A stretch of 64,000 nucleotides of DNA, taken from positions 248,001 through 312,000 of the forward strand of contig NZ_JAHXZM010000004.1 in the NCBI RefSeq assembly GCF_019429535.1, read 5' to 3'. Positions 24,196 through 33,406 of this stretch are shown piece after piece. Every line of letters begins with the position of its first letter. Position 1 is the first letter of the stretch. This stretch comes from Sphingomonas citricola (GTDB lineage: Bacteria; Pseudomonadota; Alphaproteobacteria; Sphingomonadales; Sphingomonadaceae). The position numbers and the translations under genes were made by a program. The notes under the pieces were generated by a model. It was not told where the DNA came from. It made no database searches and saw only the letters and a list, made by a program, of their open reading frames with translations.

Positions 24196-25479
24196 ATGCA
24201 TCGTCTCTCCGCGCTTCTCGGCGCCACCATGCTCGCGCTCTCGCCGCTCGCCGCCGAGGCGCGCACCGTCGTCGTCACCGCCGCGCGCATGATCGACGTC
24301 CTGTCGGGCCGCCGCGTCGACGACGCGCAGGTGGTGGTGACCGATGGCCGGATCACCGCGGTCGGCCGTCGCGGTGACGCCGTTCCCGCGGGCGCGGAGC
24401 GGGTCGACCTGGGTGCGCGCACGCTGCTGCCCGGGTTGATCGACATGCACGTCCACCTGACCAGCGATCCGCGGCTGTCGGGGTATCGTGGGCTGGAGTT
24501 CACCGACAATTTCGCCACCGTCGTCGGCGTCGCGAACGCGAAGAAGACGCTCGACGCGGGCTTCACCACCGTGCGCAACGTCGGGTCGGGCAATTACGAC
24601 GACGTCGCCTTGAAACAGGGGATCGAGGGCGGCTACGTGCCCGGTCCGCGCATCGTCCCCGCGGGCTATGCGCTGGGTGCCACCGGCGGTCACTGCGACG
24701 CGACCGAGGCGCTGCCGCCGTCGTTCGCGGTGCTGCCCAATCCGAGCGTCGCCGATACGCCCGACGGTTATCGCAAGCTGGTGCGCACGATGCGCAAATA
24801 CGGCGCGGAGGTGATCAAGATCTGCGCGACCGGCGGCGTCCTGTCGAAGCGCGATTCGCCCGGCGCGCAGCAGATGAGCTACCCCGAGATGAAGGCGGTG
24901 ACCGACGAGGCGCACATGCTCGGCATGCGCGTCGCCGCGCACGCGCACGGCACCGCGGGGATCAACGACGCGCTGCGCGCAGGCGTCGACACGATCGAGC
25001 ACGCGAGCCTCGCCGACCAGGAATCGTTCAAGCTCGCGCGCGAGCACGGCGCGTGGTTCAGCATGGACATCTACAACGACGACTACATTCTGGCCGAGGG
25101 CGCGAAGAACGGCGCCTTCCCCGAGAGCCTAGAGAAGGAAAAGGTGATCGGCCGCAAGCAGCGCGAGACGTTCCGCGCCGCGCACGCCGCCGGCGTGAAG
25201 ATGGTGTTCGGCACCGACGGCGGCGTTTATCCCAACGGCGACAATGCGCGGCAGTTCGCCAAGATGGTCGAATGGGGCATGACGCCTGTCGAGGCGATCC
25301 AGGCGGCGACGAAGAACGCGGCCGAGGCACTCAACCGCAGCGACGTCGGCGCGATCGCGCCCGGTCGATACGGCGACCTGATCGCGGTCGACGGCGATCC
25401 GCTGTCGGATGTGCGCACGCTCGAGCATGTCGCGTTCGTGATGAAGGGCGGCGAGGTCGAGCGCGCGCCGGCGCGCTGA
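24196..25479 (+). CDS. Secreted metal-dependent amidohydrolase (Xaa-Pro/Xaa-Arg dipeptidase-like)
   Basis: About 427 residues. A signal peptide (LSALLGATMLALSPLAAEA) precedes a metal amidohydrolase core: H85 and H87 in IDMHVHLT, a carbamylatable lysine in EVIKICATGG (K208), then AAHAHGTAG, EHAS and the metal Asp in GTDGGVYPNG. These are the five landmarks of the binuclear family. Homologues in alphaproteobacteria hydrolyse dipeptides with C-terminal Pro or Arg. ATG 24196 is preceded by GGGGAAGGG; the earlier in-frame ATG 24142 is outside the signal peptide. The neighbouring peptidases suggest a peptide-scavenging locus. Confidence 0.88.
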   Translation: MHRLSALLGATMLALSPLAAEARTVVVTAARMIDVLSGRRVDDAQVVVTDGRITAVGRRGDAVPAGAERVDLGARTLLPGLIDMHVHLTSDPRLSGYRGLEFTDNFATVVGVANAKKTLDAGFTTVRNVGSGNYDDVALKQGIEGGYVPGPRIVPAGYALGATGGHCDATEALPPSFAVLPNPSVADTPDGYRKLVRTMRKYGAEVIKICATGGVLSKRDSPGAQQMSYPEMKAVTDEAHMLGMRVAAHAHGTAGINDALRAGVDTIEHASLADQESFKLAREHGAWFSMDIYNDDYILAEGAKNGAFPESLEKEKVIGRKQRETFRAAHAAGVKMVFGTDGGVYPNGDNARQFAKMVEWGMTPVEAIQAATKNAAEALNRSDVGAIAPGRYGDLIAVDGDPLSDVRTLEHVAFVMKGGEVERAPAR

Positions 25480-25564
25480 CGCGGAGGGGACGCGGTAACG
25501 TGGATCAGCCATTCGTCGTCGCGCCGCCCTCGCCAATCCGCGAGCGAGCGCCCATCTAGCCGAG

Positions 25565-26014
25565 ATGGACGAGCCCGAGACACCGCCCGCCGAGCGCCCG
25601 TCGCCGCTCAAATGGATCCTGCGCTGCGGGTTGAAGGGGTTGTGTCCGCGCTGCGGCGAAGGGCGATTGTTCTCCTCCTGGCTCAAGATCGCACCCAAGT
25701 GCGAGCGCTGTGGGCTCGATTACCGCTTCGCCGCCGCCGACGACGGGCCTGCGTTCTTCTCGCTCTGCATCATCGCGCTGCCGCTGACGTTCATCGTGGT
25801 GTGGATACAGGTGGCGTACGACCCGCCGGCGTGGGTGCATCTCGTCACCTCGGTACCGATCATGGCGCTCGGCTGCCTGTTGCCGCTGCGCCCGATCAAG
25901 GGCTGCCTCGTCGCGTCGCAATACGTCAATCGCGCGCAGGAGGCGGGGACCGGGGGATTGTGGGCGAAACTGGAGGGGCGTGATCAGGATGCGGGCGGCA
26001 GTTCGTTCGACTAG
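25565..26014 (+). CDS. DUF983 family membrane protein
   Basis: 149 residues. Zinc-ribbon-like Cys pairs CPRCG (near residue 27) and CERCG (near 47) are followed by two membrane segments (SLCIIALPLTFIVVWIQV and VTSVPIMALGCLLPL). The family is common beside cytochrome oxidase genes but its role is not established. Its last 26 bases overlap the start region of the downstream cytochrome c gene, so the two are co-expressed. A cytochrome or heme-related role is inference. Confidence 0.85.
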   Translation: MDEPETPPAERPSPLKWILRCGLKGLCPRCGEGRLFSSWLKIAPKCERCGLDYRFAAADDGPAFFSLCIIALPLTFIVVWIQVAYDPPAWVHLVTSVPIMALGCLLPLRPIKGCLVASQYVNRAQEAGTGGLWAKLEGRDQDAGGSSFD

Positions 26015-26438
26015 CCTCGCGCTCGCGGCATTCACCGCCGCCTGCGCGCCCGCCGCGCGCGACCGCGGTGTCTCACCCGATGCGCCGCTCGCAGCACGGA
26101 TGAAGGTCGCGGATGCGGGGGCCGGGCGCGCGGTGTTTCGCCAGTGCGCCGCCTGCCACACGATCAACGAGGGCGCGGGCGACCGCGACGGGCCCAACCT
26201 GTACGGCGTCACGCGCGCGCAGGTCGGGCACAACAGCCAGCGTTTCGGCTATACCGCCGCGCTGCAATCGGTCGGCGGCACATGGACGTGCGCGCGGCTG
26301 GATCGCTGGCTGACCAACCCGGCTGCGTTCGTGAAGGGTACGTCGATGCGCTTTCCCGGCCTGCGCAACGGGCTCGACCGCGCCGACGTGATCGCGTTCC
26401 TCTACGCGAACGGCGGCGGCAAACCCGATTGCGGTTGA
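25989..26438 (+). CDS. Small c-type cytochrome (class I), possibly lipid-anchored
   Basis: About 149 residues. A signal segment (STSLALAAFTAAC) ends in a Cys that could be a lipobox, although the -3 position is not the usual Leu. The heme-binding CAACH (Cys-x-x-Cys-His) follows and the axial Met is probably in GTSMRFPGL. The layout matches soluble cytochromes c550/c2-like proteins in the periplasm. GTG 25980 is an alternative start; GGAGGGG at 25972-25978 fits ATG 25989 better. It overlaps the DUF983 gene. Confidence 0.88.
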   Translation: MRAAVRSTSLALAAFTAACAPAARDRGVSPDAPLAARMKVADAGAGRAVFRQCAACHTINEGAGDRDGPNLYGVTRAQVGHNSQRFGYTAALQSVGGTWTCARLDRWLTNPAAFVKGTSMRFPGLRNGLDRADVIAFLYANGGGKPDCG

Positions 26439-26445
26439 TGCGCGG

Positions 26446-27456
26446 TCAGTCGTCCTCGTCCTCGAACCCGGCAAGCGCCAATGCGCGCGCGCGAATCTGC
26501 CGCGTCATGCACCAGTGGACCAGCGCATCCTCGCGCCCGTGCGTCACCCATACTTCCTTCGGGCTGATCTCGAGCAATGTCGTCGTCAATTCGTCCCAGT
26601 CGGCGTGGTCGGAGAGGATCAGCGGCAGCTCGACGTTCTTCTGCCGCGCGCGCTGGCGCACGCGCATCCACCCGCTCGCCATCGCGGTGATCGGGTCGGG
26701 CAGTCGCCTGGACCAGCGGTCGTTGAGCGCGCCCGGCGGACACATGACGACGTGCCCCGCCATATCCGCCTTGGTCGCGTCGGCGACCGCGCGCAGCTCG
26801 CCCAGCCGCACGCCTTGTTCGACGTACAGGTCGCACAGGCGCTGCAACGCGCCGTGGAGGTAGATCGGCGCCTCGTGGCCGCGTTCGCGCAATTCCGCGA
26901 TCACGCGCTGCGCCTTGCCGAGTGCATAGGCGCCGACCAGCACGCAGCGCGTCGGATTGGCGTGGAGCGCCGCGATCAGCTTGTCGATCTCGTCGCCCGT
27001 ATCCGGGTGGCGGAACACCGGCAGGCCGAACGTCGCCTCGGTGACGAACACGTCGCATTTGACCGGCTCGAACGGGGTACAGGTCGGGTCGCTGCGGCGC
27101 TTGTAGTCGCCCGACACGACGATGCGCTCGCCGCGATAGTCGAGCACGATCTGCGCCGAGCCGAGCACGTGACCCGCGGGAACGTAGCCGACCTCGACCT
27201 CGCCCATGCGGATCGTCTCGCCGTACTGCACCGGGTGCGCGGATTGCTGCCCGTAGCGCACGTCCATGATCGCGAGCGTCTCGGGCGTCGCCCAGACCGC
27301 GCCGTGCCCGCCGCGCGCGTGGTCGGCGTGCCCGTGCGTCACCAGCGCACGCGGTTGCGGAGTCGAGGGATCGATCCACGCGTCCGCGGGGCGCACGTAG
27401 ATGCCGTGCGGGTGCGGTTCGATCCAGTCGCCGAGGGTTTGTGTGCGAGCGGCCAT
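26446..27456 (-). CDS. Ligase-associated DNA exonuclease (metallo-beta-lactamase fold)
   Basis: About 336 residues. HxHxDH at residues 41-46 (HGHADH) plus GHVLGSAQ and an HADWDEL-type motif identify the beta-CASP-like exonuclease of the ligase-associated DNA repair set (often with an ATP-dependent ligase, Lhr-type helicase and PdeM). The frame is open to 27528 but ATG 27456 begins the conserved sequence. It is divergent from the small membrane protein and lhr-type gene. Predicted to act on damaged DNA ends in the cytoplasm. Confidence 0.9.
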   Translation of the reverse strand: MAARTQTLGDWIEPHPHGIYVRPADAWIDPSTPQPRALVTHGHADHARGGHGAVWATPETLAIMDVRYGQQSAHPVQYGETIRMGEVEVGYVPAGHVLGSAQIVLDYRGERIVVSGDYKRRSDPTCTPFEPVKCDVFVTEATFGLPVFRHPDTGDEIDKLIAALHANPTRCVLVGAYALGKAQRVIAELRERGHEAPIYLHGALQRLCDLYVEQGVRLGELRAVADATKADMAGHVVMCPPGALNDRWSRRLPDPITAMASGWMRVRQRARQKNVELPLILSDHADWDELTTTLLEISPKEVWVTHGREDALVHWCMTRQIRARALALAGFEDEDD

Positions 27457-27550
27457 CACCCCCACAACCGGCGGGGCGGCGGCTGCGTTCCGGGATCGAA
27501 TCGTGCGGCACGCACGTTGGACGCGCAATCACGAAACGGGAGTGGCGCGT

Positions 27551-27730
27551 ATGTTCGGTGACAGTCTGCTGGCGATCGTCGTCATTCTCGGCTTCGTCGT
27601 TCTGGGCGGCGCGATCCTGTTCGCCAAAACCCGCAACAAGCAGACGCCGGCGGAACTCCGCCGCACCGAAGAGGCAACGCGGCGAAACTATCACGAGCAA
27701 TCGGCCGAGGACCGCGCGCGCACGCCGTGA
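27551..27730 (+). CDS. Small single-pass membrane protein of unknown function
   Basis: 59 residues: one N-terminal membrane helix (LLAIVVILGFVVLGGAILF) and a charged cytoplasmic tail (ELRRTEEATRRNYHEQS). A GGGAG ribosome site lies nine bases before ATG 27551; the frame is open further upstream, but the hydrophobic helix begins at this start. It occupies the position where many alphaproteobacteria have the ATP-dependent ligase gene. No homologue is recognised by me beyond the shape. Confidence 0.6.
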   Translation: MFGDSLLAIVVILGFVVLGGAILFAKTRNKQTPAELRRTEEATRRNYHEQSAEDRARTP

Positions 27731-27771
27731 TCGCGCTTGCCTGAGCGATATCGTCGCGGTCGGATGACCCC

Positions 27772-30189
27772 GTGACCGCATCCACCGATCTGCCCGCCCC
27801 CCTCGCGCGCTGGTTCGACGCGCGTCAGTGGCAACCGCGCCGCCACCAGCTCGCCATGCTGGCGGAGGCGCGGCGCGGCCGGTCGGCACTGCTGGTCGCG
27901 ACCACTGGCGCGGGCAAGACGCTCGCCGGGTTCCTGCCGACGCTCGCCGACCTGATCGACGCGCCGACCGATGGGCTCCACACGCTCTACGTCTCCCCGC
28001 TGAAGGCGCTGGCGGTCGATATCCAGCGCAATCTCGTCACGCCGATCGACGAGATGGGGCTCGATATCCGCGTCGAGACGCGGACCGGCGACACGCCATC
28101 GGACCGCAAGGCACGCCAGCGCGTGAAGCCGCCGCAGATCCTGCTGACGACGCCCGAATCGCTGTCGCTGCTGCTGAGCTATTCCGACAGTTTCACGATG
28201 TTCGCGCAGTTGCGCACGATCGTGGTCGACGAGGTCCACGCCTTTGCTACGGGCAAGCGCGGCGACCTGTTGTCGCTGTGCATGGCGCGATTGCAGCGGA
28301 TCGCGCCCGACATGCGCCGCGTCGCGCTGTCCGCGACGGTCGCCGACCCCGACGGCTATCGCGCCTGGCTCGCCCCCGATGGCGATATCGATACGGTCAG
28401 CCTGGTGCAGGGCGAAGGCGGTGCCGACCCGAACATCGCGATCCTTCTGCCCGAGGACCGCGTGCCCTGGGCGGGTCATTCGGGCCGCTACGCCGCGGCG
28501 CAGGTGATGGCGGAGATCGCGCGCAATCGCACCAGCATCATCTTCTGCAACACGCGCAGCCTCGCCGAGCTAATCTTTCAGGATTTGTGGAAGTCGAACA
28601 CCGACCAGCTGCCGATCGGTATCCACCACGGCAGTCTGGAGAAAGAGGCGCGGCGCAAGGTCGAAGCGGCGATGGCGTCGGGTCGGCTGCGCGCGCTGGT
28701 CGCGACCTCGAGCCTCGATCTCGGCGTCGACTGGGGCGACGTCGATTGTGTGATCCAGATGGGGGCGCCAAAGGGATCGTCGCGGCTGCTCCAGCGGATC
28801 GGGCGGTCGAACCACCGGCTCGACGAATCGTCGCGCGCGCTGGTCGTGCCGGGCAATCGGTTCGAATATCTCGAGGCACGCGCCGCGCTGGATGCGGTCG
28901 AGGCAGGCGAGCTCGACCCCGACGTTTTCCGCATGGGGGCGCTCGACGTGCTCGCGCAGCATCTGATGGCGTGCGCGTGCGCCGCCCCGTTCGAACAGGC
29001 CGCGATGCTCGACGAGGTACGCGCCGCCCTTCCCTATTCGGCGCTGACAGACGAATTGTTCGACCGCGTGCTCGGTTTCATCCGCGACGGCGGCTATTCG
29101 CTGCGCGCGTACGACCGGTTCAAGCGGCTGGCGCAGGACGCGGACGGCATGTGGCGCGTCAGCCATCCGCGCTTCGTCGCGCAGCATCGGTTGAACGCCG
29201 GGATCATCGTCGAGGCGACGATGCTCAAGGTCCGCTTCCGCAACGGCCGCGCGCTCGGCAAGGTCGAGGAGGGTTTCGCCTCGACGCTGTCACACGGCGA
29301 CACGTTTTTCTTCGCCGGGTTGAGCCTCGAGGTCGAGAAGATCGATACCGAGGATCTGATCGTCCGCGCGACCAGCCGGCCTGCGCGGATCCCGACCTAC
29401 GGTGGCAGCCGGATGCCGCTGTCGACCAGCCTTGCCGATCGCGTGCGCGGTTTCCTCGCCACCCCGGCCGAATGGCACCGCTTCCCGCCCGACGTGCGCG
29501 AATGGCTGGAGATACAGGATCGCCGCTCGGTCCTGCCGCGCCCCGACCAATTGCTGGTCGAGACGTTCATGCGCGAAGGGCGGCATTACATGGTCGCGTA
29601 CAGTTTTGAGGGGTGGAACGCGCACCAGTCGCTCGGCATGCTCGTCACCAAGCGGATGGAGACGATGGGGCTGAAGCCGCTCGGCTTCGTCGCCAACGAT
29701 TACGCACTGGCGTGCTTCGGGCTGGAAAAGATCACCGATCCCGCCGCGCTCTTTTCCGCCGACATTCTGGAGGACGAGTTCGTCGACTGGGTCGAGCGCT
29801 CGCACCTGTTGAAGCGCGCGTTTCGCGAGGTGGCGGTGATCGGCGGGCTCGTTGAGCGACAGCATCCCGGCAAGCGCAAGACGGGGAAGCAGGTCACCTT
29901 CTCGACCGACCTGATCTACGACGTCCTCCGCCAGTACGAGCCCGGCCACGTACTGCTGCAGGCCGCGTGGAACGACGCGCGCGCGCGGATGACCGATGTC
30001 GGGCGGCTCGCCAGCCTGCTCGAGCGCGCGGCGGATACGATGGTCCACGTCGACCTGCCGCGCGTCTCGCCGCTTGCGGTGCCGGTGCTGGTGCTGATCG
30101 GGCGCGAGCGTATCTCGACCAACAGCGCCGACGACGCGTTGCTGATCGAGGCCGAGGCGCTGGCACAGGAAGCGATGGCGATCGAGTAA
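27772..30189 (+). CDS. Ligase-associated DEXH-box helicase (Lhr-like)
   Basis: 805 residues. Superfamily 2 motifs: TTGAGKT (44-50), VSPLKAL, TTPESL, DEVH (about 154-157), SATVAD and a QRIGRSNH motif. The middle and C-terminal parts carry the Lhr winged-helix domain and the WH-like segment ending LLIEAEALAQEAM. This helicase class unwinds DNA or RNA-DNA hybrids and belongs to the ligase-associated repair group. GTG 27772 is the start; it follows the 59-aa gene by 41 bases. Divergent from the exonuclease gene. Confidence 0.93.
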   Translation: MTASTDLPAPLARWFDARQWQPRRHQLAMLAEARRGRSALLVATTGAGKTLAGFLPTLADLIDAPTDGLHTLYVSPLKALAVDIQRNLVTPIDEMGLDIRVETRTGDTPSDRKARQRVKPPQILLTTPESLSLLLSYSDSFTMFAQLRTIVVDEVHAFATGKRGDLLSLCMARLQRIAPDMRRVALSATVADPDGYRAWLAPDGDIDTVSLVQGEGGADPNIAILLPEDRVPWAGHSGRYAAAQVMAEIARNRTSIIFCNTRSLAELIFQDLWKSNTDQLPIGIHHGSLEKEARRKVEAAMASGRLRALVATSSLDLGVDWGDVDCVIQMGAPKGSSRLLQRIGRSNHRLDESSRALVVPGNRFEYLEARAALDAVEAGELDPDVFRMGALDVLAQHLMACACAAPFEQAAMLDEVRAALPYSALTDELFDRVLGFIRDGGYSLRAYDRFKRLAQDADGMWRVSHPRFVAQHRLNAGIIVEATMLKVRFRNGRALGKVEEGFASTLSHGDTFFFAGLSLEVEKIDTEDLIVRATSRPARIPTYGGSRMPLSTSLADRVRGFLATPAEWHRFPPDVREWLEIQDRRSVLPRPDQLLVETFMREGRHYMVAYSFEGWNAHQSLGMLVTKRMETMGLKPLGFVANDYALACFGLEKITDPAALFSADILEDEFVDWVERSHLLKRAFREVAVIGGLVERQHPGKRKTGKQVTFSTDLIYDVLRQYEPGHVLLQAAWNDARARMTDVGRLASLLERAADTMVHVDLPRVSPLAVPVLVLIGRERISTNSADDALLIEAEALAQEAMAIE

Positions 30190-30236
30190 GGCGACCCCGC
30201 GTTGACGTGGCCGCGGACAGGCGTAGCATCGCGGCC

Positions 30237-31205
30237 ATGGAGAGGTATCCGGCCGCGCTGCTGCTCGGCGCGATCACGTGCGCCGCGCCCGCGCAGGTTC
30301 CCGTGCCCGGCCCGCCCGCCGCCGTCTCCGCTCCGTCCACAACCGGGCCCGGGCCCGCGCCCGCGGCGAACGCTCCCGCCCCCGACGATCTGTCCTTCGC
30401 CGAGGTCGACCGGCGCATGACCGTGCCGGTGCAGATCGCGGGCGCGGGACCGTACCGCTTCATCATCGATACCGGTGCGCAGCGCAGTGTGATCTCGCGG
30501 CAATTAGCGCGCCGGCTCAACCTGCCCGCGGGCCGCCGCGTCCGGCTGACCGCGATGACGGGGTCGAGCGTGGTCGATACGGTGATCATCCCGTCGCTGT
30601 CGGTCAGCACGATCGGCGGCGAACGGATCGAGGCGCCCGCACTCGAGGGCAGTGATCTCGGCGCGCTCGGTCTGCTCGGCATCGATACGTTGCAGGGGCA
30701 TCGGCTCGTCATCGACTTCGACGCGGGGCGGATGAGTGTCGCACCGTCGACGCGGCAGGACCGCGCACCGCGCGCGGCGCCCGGTGAGATCGTGATCCAG
30801 GCGCGGAGCCTGTTCGGCCAGCTCGTCGTCACCAGCGCGACGTTGAACGGGCGGCGTGTGCGCGTCGTGCTCGATACCGGCACCTCGATCAGCCTCGGCA
30901 ACCGCGCATTGCAGCGGATGCTGGCACGCGGGGGCAAGCAGGCGCAGGCGGAAATGGTGAGCGTGCTGGGCGATACGCTGGTCGCCGATTACGCGGCGGT
31001 GCGCGAACTGAAACTCGGCACCGCGTCGATCTCCGGGCTGCCGATCGCCTTCGCCGATGCGGCGCCGTTCCGCGCCTTCGCGCTCGACGACAAGCCCGCA
31101 CTGTTCCTCGGCATGGATGCGCTCAAGCTGTTCCGAAGGGTCGAGGTCGACTTCGCCAATCGCGAATTGCGGCTGCTGCTGCCGCGAGGTGCCGCCGCGC
31201 GCTGA
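30237..31205 (+). CDS. Exported retropepsin-like aspartic protease with two DTG domains
   Basis: About 322 residues. An N-terminal hydrophobic stretch and a Pro/Ala-rich linker (residues 1-50) suggest export. Two aspartic motifs of the form D-T-G occur, at residue 78 (IIDTGAQRS) and residue 213 (VVLDTGTSI), so the chain may form a single-chain pseudo-dimer with both catalytic Asp, unlike retroviral homodimers. ATG 30237 starts the signal region; a longer frame reaches upstream into lhr-type sequence. The gene splits lhr-type helicase from the M20 peptidase and pdeM. Confidence 0.82.
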   Translation: MERYPAALLLGAITCAAPAQVPVPGPPAAVSAPSTTGPGPAPAANAPAPDDLSFAEVDRRMTVPVQIAGAGPYRFIIDTGAQRSVISRQLARRLNLPAGRRVRLTAMTGSSVVDTVIIPSLSVSTIGGERIEAPALEGSDLGALGLLGIDTLQGHRLVIDFDAGRMSVAPSTRQDRAPRAAPGEIVIQARSLFGQLVVTSATLNGRRVRVVLDTGTSISLGNRALQRMLARGGKQAQAEMVSVLGDTLVADYAAVRELKLGTASISGLPIAFADAAPFRAFALDDKPALFLGMDALKLFRRVEVDFANRELRLLLPRGAAAR

Positions 31206-31264
31206 TCGGCGTTGCGTCCGCGCGCGATCGCTGCAACGCTGCTGCCAACGAGATCGACGAGGGG

Positions 31265-32689
31265 ATGGGCATGCGTGGAATGTGGGTGCGGGGGCTGCTC
31301 GGCACGGCGCTGGCGGGAGCGGGCGTGATGCTCGCCGCGATGCCGGCCGGTGCGCAGATGCGCGCGGACGAGAAGCCGTTCTTCGACCTGTATAAACAGC
31401 TGGTCGAGACCAACACCGTCGTCGGCACCGGCAGCTGCACCAAGGCGTCGGCGCAGATCGCGACGCGGTTGAAGGCGGCGGGCTATACCGATCAGGACAT
31501 CACGCTGTTCTCCACCCCCGATCACCCCAATGACGGCGGGTTGGTCGCGGTGCTGAAAGGCAGCGATCCGAACGCCAAGCCGATGCTGCTGATGGGTCAC
31601 CTCGACGTCGTCGAGGCGAAGCGCGCCGACTGGCAGCGCGACCCGTTCACCCTCGTCGAGGAGAACGGCTTCTACTACGGGCGCGGCACCGTCGACGACA
31701 AGGCGCAGGCCGCGATCTGGGCCGACGCGATGATCCGTTTTCGTCAGCAGGGGTACAAGCCCAAGCGCACGATCAAGCTCGCGCTAAGCTGCGGCGAGGA
31801 GACGACCTACGCGTTCAACGGCGCCGAATGGCTGGCCAAGAACCGCCCCGAATTGATCGCGGCCGAGTTTGCGCTCAACGAAGGCGGCGGCGGACGGCTC
31901 GACGCGCAGGGCAACCGGCAATTGCTCGCGGTGCAGGTCGGCGAGAAGGCGGCGCAGAATTACACCTTCCTCGTCACCAACCCCGGCGGCCACAGCTCGG
32001 CGCCGCCGCCCGACAATGCGATCTACGAACTCGCCGACGCGTTGAAGGCGGTGCAGGGGTACGAATTCCCCGTCACCTTCACCGACACGACACGCGCCTT
32101 CTTTGCCGCGACTGCGAAGCGGATGGGCGGTGAGACGGGTAACGCGATCAACCGCCTGCTCGCCAATCCGAACGACAAGGCGGCCGACGCGATCGTCAGC
32201 CGCGACAAGACGCTACACTCGACGCTGCGCACCACCTGCGTCGCGACGCTGCTGAACGCGGGCCATGCCGAGAATGCGCTGCCGCAGCGCGCCACCGCCA
32301 ACATCAACTGCCGCATCTTTCCCGGCGAAAGCGTCGACGGCACGCTCGCTACCTTGAAGCGGCTCGCAGGGCCGAAAGTGACCGTCACGGCCAACCAGCC
32401 GATCCGCCCGACCGCGATCCCGCCGACGCTCGATCCCAAGATCGTCGAGCCGATGCGCCGGGTCGCGGCCAAGCATTTCCCCGGCGTGCCGCTGCTGCCG
32501 CTGATGTCGACGGGCGCGACCGACGGCATCTTCTACGAAGCGATCGGCATCCCGGTGTACGGCGCGCCGGGCATGTTCCTCGAGCCCGACAACAACGGCA
32601 CGCACGGGTTGAACGAGCGCGTGCGCATCTCCTCGCTCTACGCGTCGCGCAATTACCTGTTCGATCTGGTAAAGGCTTATGCCGGCTGA
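31265..32689 (+). CDS. Secreted M20-family metallopeptidase
   Basis: 474 residues. A signal peptide ends near ALA-type PAGAQ (about residue 30). The dizinc ligands are in GHLDVVEA, GRGTVDDKAQ and SCGEETT, and the C-terminal THGLNE motif completes the site; the dimerisation domain lies between. M20 enzymes trim peptides or acyl-amino acids in the periplasm. It follows the aspartic protease gene by 60 bases, so a protease pair is encoded here, between lhr-type helicase and pdeM. Confidence 0.88.
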   Translation: MGMRGMWVRGLLGTALAGAGVMLAAMPAGAQMRADEKPFFDLYKQLVETNTVVGTGSCTKASAQIATRLKAAGYTDQDITLFSTPDHPNDGGLVAVLKGSDPNAKPMLLMGHLDVVEAKRADWQRDPFTLVEENGFYYGRGTVDDKAQAAIWADAMIRFRQQGYKPKRTIKLALSCGEETTYAFNGAEWLAKNRPELIAAEFALNEGGGGRLDAQGNRQLLAVQVGEKAAQNYTFLVTNPGGHSSAPPPDNAIYELADALKAVQGYEFPVTFTDTTRAFFAATAKRMGGETGNAINRLLANPNDKAADAIVSRDKTLHSTLRTTCVATLLNAGHAENALPQRATANINCRIFPGESVDGTLATLKRLAGPKVTVTANQPIRPTAIPPTLDPKIVEPMRRVAAKHFPGVPLLPLMSTGATDGIFYEAIGIPVYGAPGMFLEPDNNGTHGLNERVRISSLYASRNYLFDLVKAYAG

Positions 32690-32743
32690 ACTTTCTGGCA
32701 TTGCTGCTTGATCACGCGGCCGGCCGGCGCGTAAGGGGCGCGC

Positions 32744-33406
32744 ATGGTTCCCCTTTCGTTCGGCGGACATGAGTGGCGTGCGCTCGCGCAAGGGGCCTTG
32801 TTTTGGCCGGCGCGGCGCGCGCTGCTCGTCGCCGACCTGCACCTCGAAAAGGCGAGCTGGTTCGCGCGCGGCGGGCAGATGTTGCCGCCGTACGATTCGA
32901 TCCGCACGCTCGCTGATCTGACCGCGCTCGTCACCGCGACCGCGGCGGAGGAGGTCTGGTGCCTGGGCGACAGCTTCCACGATATCGAGGGCTGCGACCG
33001 CCTGCCCCCACAGGCGCGCGACCTGCTGACCGCGCTGACGGGCACGACTCGCTGGACGTGGATCACGGGCAACCACGACCGCGTACTGGTCGACCGCTGC
33101 GGCGGCGCGGTGTGCGACGAGGCGGAGGTGGACGGCGTCATACTGCGCCACGAAGCCATCGCCAGCGAGACACGCCCGGAGCTGTCGGGGCATTTCCACC
33201 CCAAGCTACGCGTCCGCGTCCGCGGCAAGCTGGTCGCGCGACGCTGCTTCGTCGCCAGCACGCGCAAGCTCATCTTTCCCGCATTCGGGTCACTGACCGG
33301 CGGGCTCGACGTCACGCATCCCGAGATCGTGCGCGTCACCGGCGCGAGGGCCGAGGCACTGGTCGCGCTCGACGACCGGTTGCTGCGCTTCCCCGTCGCG
33401 GCCTAG
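32744..33406 (+). CDS. pdeM: Ligase-associated DNA damage response endonuclease PdeM
   Basis: 220 residues. Calcineurin-like metallophosphoesterase motifs: DLHLEK (D31, H33), LGDSFHD, GNHD and SGHFHPK. Family members belong to the ligase-associated repair system and cut DNA with Mn. Here it lies 2.5 kb from lhr-type helicase, separated by two peptidase genes. Its stop shares a CTAG with the convergent UbiH-type gene. The ligase partner is not in the window. Confidence 0.9.
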   Translation: MVPLSFGGHEWRALAQGALFWPARRALLVADLHLEKASWFARGGQMLPPYDSIRTLADLTALVTATAAEEVWCLGDSFHDIEGCDRLPPQARDLLTALTGTTRWTWITGNHDRVLVDRCGGAVCDEAEVDGVILRHEAIASETRPELSGHFHPKLRVRVRGKLVARRCFVASTRKLIFPAFGSLTGGLDVTHPEIVRVTGARAEALVALDDRLLRFPVAA

